From Teichococcus rhizosphaerae (lineage in GTDB: Bacteria > Pseudomonadota > Alphaproteobacteria > Acetobacterales > Acetobacteraceae), in contig NZ_PDNU01000004.1 of assembly GCF_002631185.1 (NCBI RefSeq), forward strand, positions 62,001 through 126,000: DNA of 64,000 bases, read 5' to 3'. Under the pieces are notes generated by a model that had not been told where the DNA came from, did no database searches, and was given only the letters and a program-made list of their open reading frames with translations. The position numbers were made by a program, and so were the translations under genes. Below, one piece after another: positions 62,222-64,000 of this stretch (positions are counted from its first letter, which is position 1; the number at the start of each line of letters is the position of its first letter).

Positions 62222-63181
62222 ATGCGCGGAAAAGCCAGGCTGCTCGCAGCCTTCGCCGCCTTCGCCCTGGTGCTGGGCCCGGCCCTGGCGGAAGCGCGCC
62301 CCGGTGGCCGCTCCAGCATGGGCAGCCGCGGCAGCCGCACCTTTGCGCCGCCGCCCGTCACCCGCACCGCGCCCGACGCGGCGCGGCCGATGGACCGCAG
62401 CATGACCCAGCCCGGCCAGGCGGCGCGCCCGAACGCGGCGGCCCCCGGCGCCGCCGCCGGCGCGCGTGGCGGCATGTTCGGCGGCGGCTTCGGCGGCGCG
62501 CTGATGGGCGGCCTGATCGGCATGGGCATTGGCGGCCTGCTGTTCGGCCACGGGCTGTTCGGCGGCTTCGGCGGCATCGGCAGCATCCTTGGCCTGCTGC
62601 TCCAGATCGGCCTGATCGTGCTGCTGGTGCGCTTCGCCATCCGCTTCTTCCGCAGCCGCAACCAGCCGGCCATGGCCGGCGGCCCACGCCCCTCGCCCCT
62701 GAACCGGGAGGCGCACCCCGCGCGGCACCCGATGGGCATGGGCGGCGCCCGCCCCGCGGCGGCTCCGGCCGCGGCTCCCGTGACGCTGGCGCAGTCCGAC
62801 TTCCAGGCCTTCGAGGGCCTGCTGCGGGACGTGAACGCCGCCTGGTCGCGGCGCGACCCGGCGGCCCTGTCGCGGCTGGCGACGCCCGAGATGATGGGCT
62901 TCTTCAGCCAGGACTGGCGCGACCTGGAGGCGCGGGGCTGGCGCAACGAGACGCGCGACCCGCGGCTGGAATCGGGCGACCTGTCCGAGGCGTGGCGCGA
63001 GGGGGACACGGAATACGCCACCGTCGCCATGCGCTTCAGCCTGATCGACGTGACCTATGACGCGCAGGGCAAGGTGGTGGAGGGCGACCCGAACCGCCGC
63101 GACACCGCCACCGAGCTCTGGACCTTCCAGCGCGGCCCGGCAGGCAGCTGGAAGCTCTCGGCGATCCAGCAGACCGGCTGA
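62222..63181 (+). CDS. Tim44-domain membrane protein
   Basis: A 319-residue inner-membrane protein. Signal or anchor at the N-terminus, then Pro/Arg-rich sequence, a Gly-rich stretch (GGGFGGALMGGLIGMGIGGLL) and one helix (IGSILGLLLQIGLIVLLVRF) before the Tim44-like domain at about 190-319 (FQAFEGLLRDVNAAWSRRDPAALSRLATPEM). Bacterial relatives include the TamB-independent Tim44-like proteins of unknown role. GGAGGAA upstream of the ATG at 62222 supports the start. A strong terminator follows. Confidence 0.87.
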   Translation: MRGKARLLAAFAAFALVLGPALAEARPGGRSSMGSRGSRTFAPPPVTRTAPDAARPMDRSMTQPGQAARPNAAAPGAAAGARGGMFGGGFGGALMGGLIGMGIGGLLFGHGLFGGFGGIGSILGLLLQIGLIVLLVRFAIRFFRSRNQPAMAGGPRPSPLNREAHPARHPMGMGGARPAAAPAAAPVTLAQSDFQAFEGLLRDVNAAWSRRDPAALSRLATPEMMGFFSQDWRDLEARGWRNETRDPRLESGDLSEAWREGDTEYATVAMRFSLIDVTYDAQGKVVEGDPNRRDTATELWTFQRGPAGSWKLSAIQQTG

Positions 63182-63221
63182 TCCCACGGCGCCGGAACAG
63201 GCACCGGGGACGAGGACGGAA

Positions 63222-63250
63222 GGGGCGTGGCGCGGGCCGCGCCCCTTTTT
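63222..63250 (+). terminator. Terminator of the Tim44-domain gene
   Basis: A 10-bp stem (63222-63231 with 63236-63245, one G-U pair) closes a GCGG loop and is followed by five T residues, 41 bases after the stop. Confidence 0.8.
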
Positions 63251-63308
63251 CGTGCGCGCCCTCCCCTTTGCCCCGTCATGGGAGGGCACGCCGCCCTTGC
63301 CGCGCAGC

Positions 63309-63362
63309 CGGTTCTTCTCGCGTGCCTGGTTCTTCTTGCGTGCCCGGTTCTTCTCTGGCGCG
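63309..63362. repeat. Three tandem 18-bp repeats
   Basis: Units at 63309, 63327 and 63345 follow CGGTTCTTCTCGCGTGCC with a few changes. They lie between the Tim44 terminator and the ABC binding protein. Confidence 0.75.
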
Positions 63363-63429
63363 GCGGTTGCTACATGCGGGCCACCCGCCGGCGCGCCCTT
63401 CATGCCCGGCAATGACCGGGAGAACCTCG

Positions 63430-64000
63430 ATGCCCGCCACCCGACGCGGCCTGATGCTTGCCACCGCCGGCACCCTGCTGGCCACACCCCACCTCGCGCG
63501 CGGCCAGGCCGCGCTGACGCCGGTGAAGTTCTGCCTCGACTGGGCCTTCCAGGGGCCCCAGGCGCCCTTCCTGCTCGCCGCCGAGAACGGCTATTTCCGC
63601 GACGAGGGGCTGGCCGTCACCATCGACCGCGGCTTCGGCTCGGTGGACACGCCGGTGAAGGTGGCCACCGGTGCCTATGATTTCGGCATCGCCGACCTTT
63701 CGCCGGTGATCCGCCTCCGCCTGACCACGCCGGGCAGCGACCTGATCGCCCCCGTCATCCTGATGCAGGGCAACCCCAGCGCGGTGATGACGCTGAAGCG
63801 CAGCGGCATCGCCGCGCCGAAGGACCTGGAAGGCAGGAAGCTGGCGGCGCCCGAGAGCGACGCGGCGCGCCAGCTCTTCCCCTCCTTCGCCAAGGCCACC
63901 GGGCTCGATGCCTCGAAGATCACCTGGATGACGGTGACGCCGCAGCTGCGCGAGCCGATGCTGATCCGCGGCGAGGCGGACGCCATCACCGGCTTCGAGG
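63430..64000 (+). CDS. ABC transporter substrate-binding protein, NMT1/SsuA type (3' end outside window)
   Basis: A periplasmic binding protein cut by the window edge after 190 residues. The N-terminus MPATRRGLMLATAGTLLA is an export signal with twin arginines. KFCLDWAFQGPQAPFLLAAENGYFRDEGLAVTI is the NMT1-family opening, followed by FGIADLSPVI and DLEGRKLAAPESDAARQLFP. Such proteins bind thiamine precursors, nitrate or sulfonates. GGGAGA seven bases before the ATG supports the start. The permease genes would lie beyond the window. Confidence 0.88.
   Translation, partial: MPATRRGLMLATAGTLLATPHLARGQAALTPVKFCLDWAFQGPQAPFLLAAENGYFRDEGLAVTIDRGFGSVDTPVKVATGAYDFGIADLSPVIRLRLTTPGSDLIAPVILMQGNPSAVMTLKRSGIAAPKDLEGRKLAAPESDAARQLFPSFAKATGLDASKITWMTVTPQLREPMLIRGEADAITGFE

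Overview
The window is very GC-rich and densely coding, with third codon positions almost saturated in G/C. This produces long antisense shadow reading frames that I left out. Several features point to an alphaproteobacterium, most likely a Roseomonas-like member of the Acetobacteraceae: the flbT-flaF pair (an alphaproteobacterial flagellin regulator), CarD, a DUF2842 protein, the psd-pssA order, orphan Bug-type tripartite tricarboxylate receptors and many Acetobacteraceae-like household proteins. The genus is inference. I see no phage, insertion sequence, CRISPR array, plasmid origin or rRNA. This reads as ordinary chromosome, cut at both ends inside a gene (aconitase at the left, an ABC substrate-binding protein at the right).

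Layout. 1-13 kb: aconitase (5' end missing), a 39-codon small ORF behind paired inverted repeats, a lipid kinase, a metallophosphoesterase, an MFS carrier, a chemoreceptor, a Suv3-like RNA helicase with an Arg/Gly-rich tail, an Hsp15-like S4 protein, a seven-iron ferredoxin, CarD and a Bax-inhibitor-like membrane protein. 13-20.5 kb: a lipoprotein-type ABC exporter (permease plus ATPase) divergent from a TesA-like esterase, then ThpR, a DUF2946 and PCu(A)C copper pair, and a sirtuin overlapping a uracil-DNA-glycosylase-family gene. 20.5-31.8 kb: a zincin, MscL with an apparent one-base frameshift, a VOC protein, a glycine-zipper lipoprotein, a TRAP transporter (P-Q-M), a CBS protein, a lipoprotein serine protease, phosphatidylserine decarboxylase and synthase, a LysM protein, and cytochromes b561 and c'.

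31.8-41.7 kb: tRNA-Pro(CGG) with promoter and terminator, a TorF-type porin behind a sigma-54-like promoter, DUF2842, apt, a divergent Bug-like secreted protein, flbT-flaF, a TPR-methyltransferase fusion, formate-THF ligase, a Bug receptor and an OmpW protein. 41.7-50 kb: a Mla-type phospholipid transport operon (mlaE, F, D and a lipoprotein), a flavin amine oxidase, YccF and a BisC/TorA-family molybdoenzyme. 50-64 kb: patatin, another Bug receptor, the overlapping bphO-bphP red-light sensor operon, an FMN reductase, purD, an NTF2-like protein behind a palindrome, xseA with a LytM/M23 lipoprotein, an LpxL/HtrB acyltransferase, a Tim44-domain protein and the truncated NMT1-type binding protein.

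Much of the region concerns the envelope: phospholipid synthesis (psd, pssA), inter-membrane lipid transport (mla), lipid A acylation, outer-membrane porins and tension release (mscL). The most notable signals are the bphO-bphP operon with a fused HWE kinase and receiver, the mscL frameshift, the sigma-54-like promoter of the porin, the small ORF with operator-like repeats, and at least eight short tandem-repeat tracts, all with periods divisible by three.
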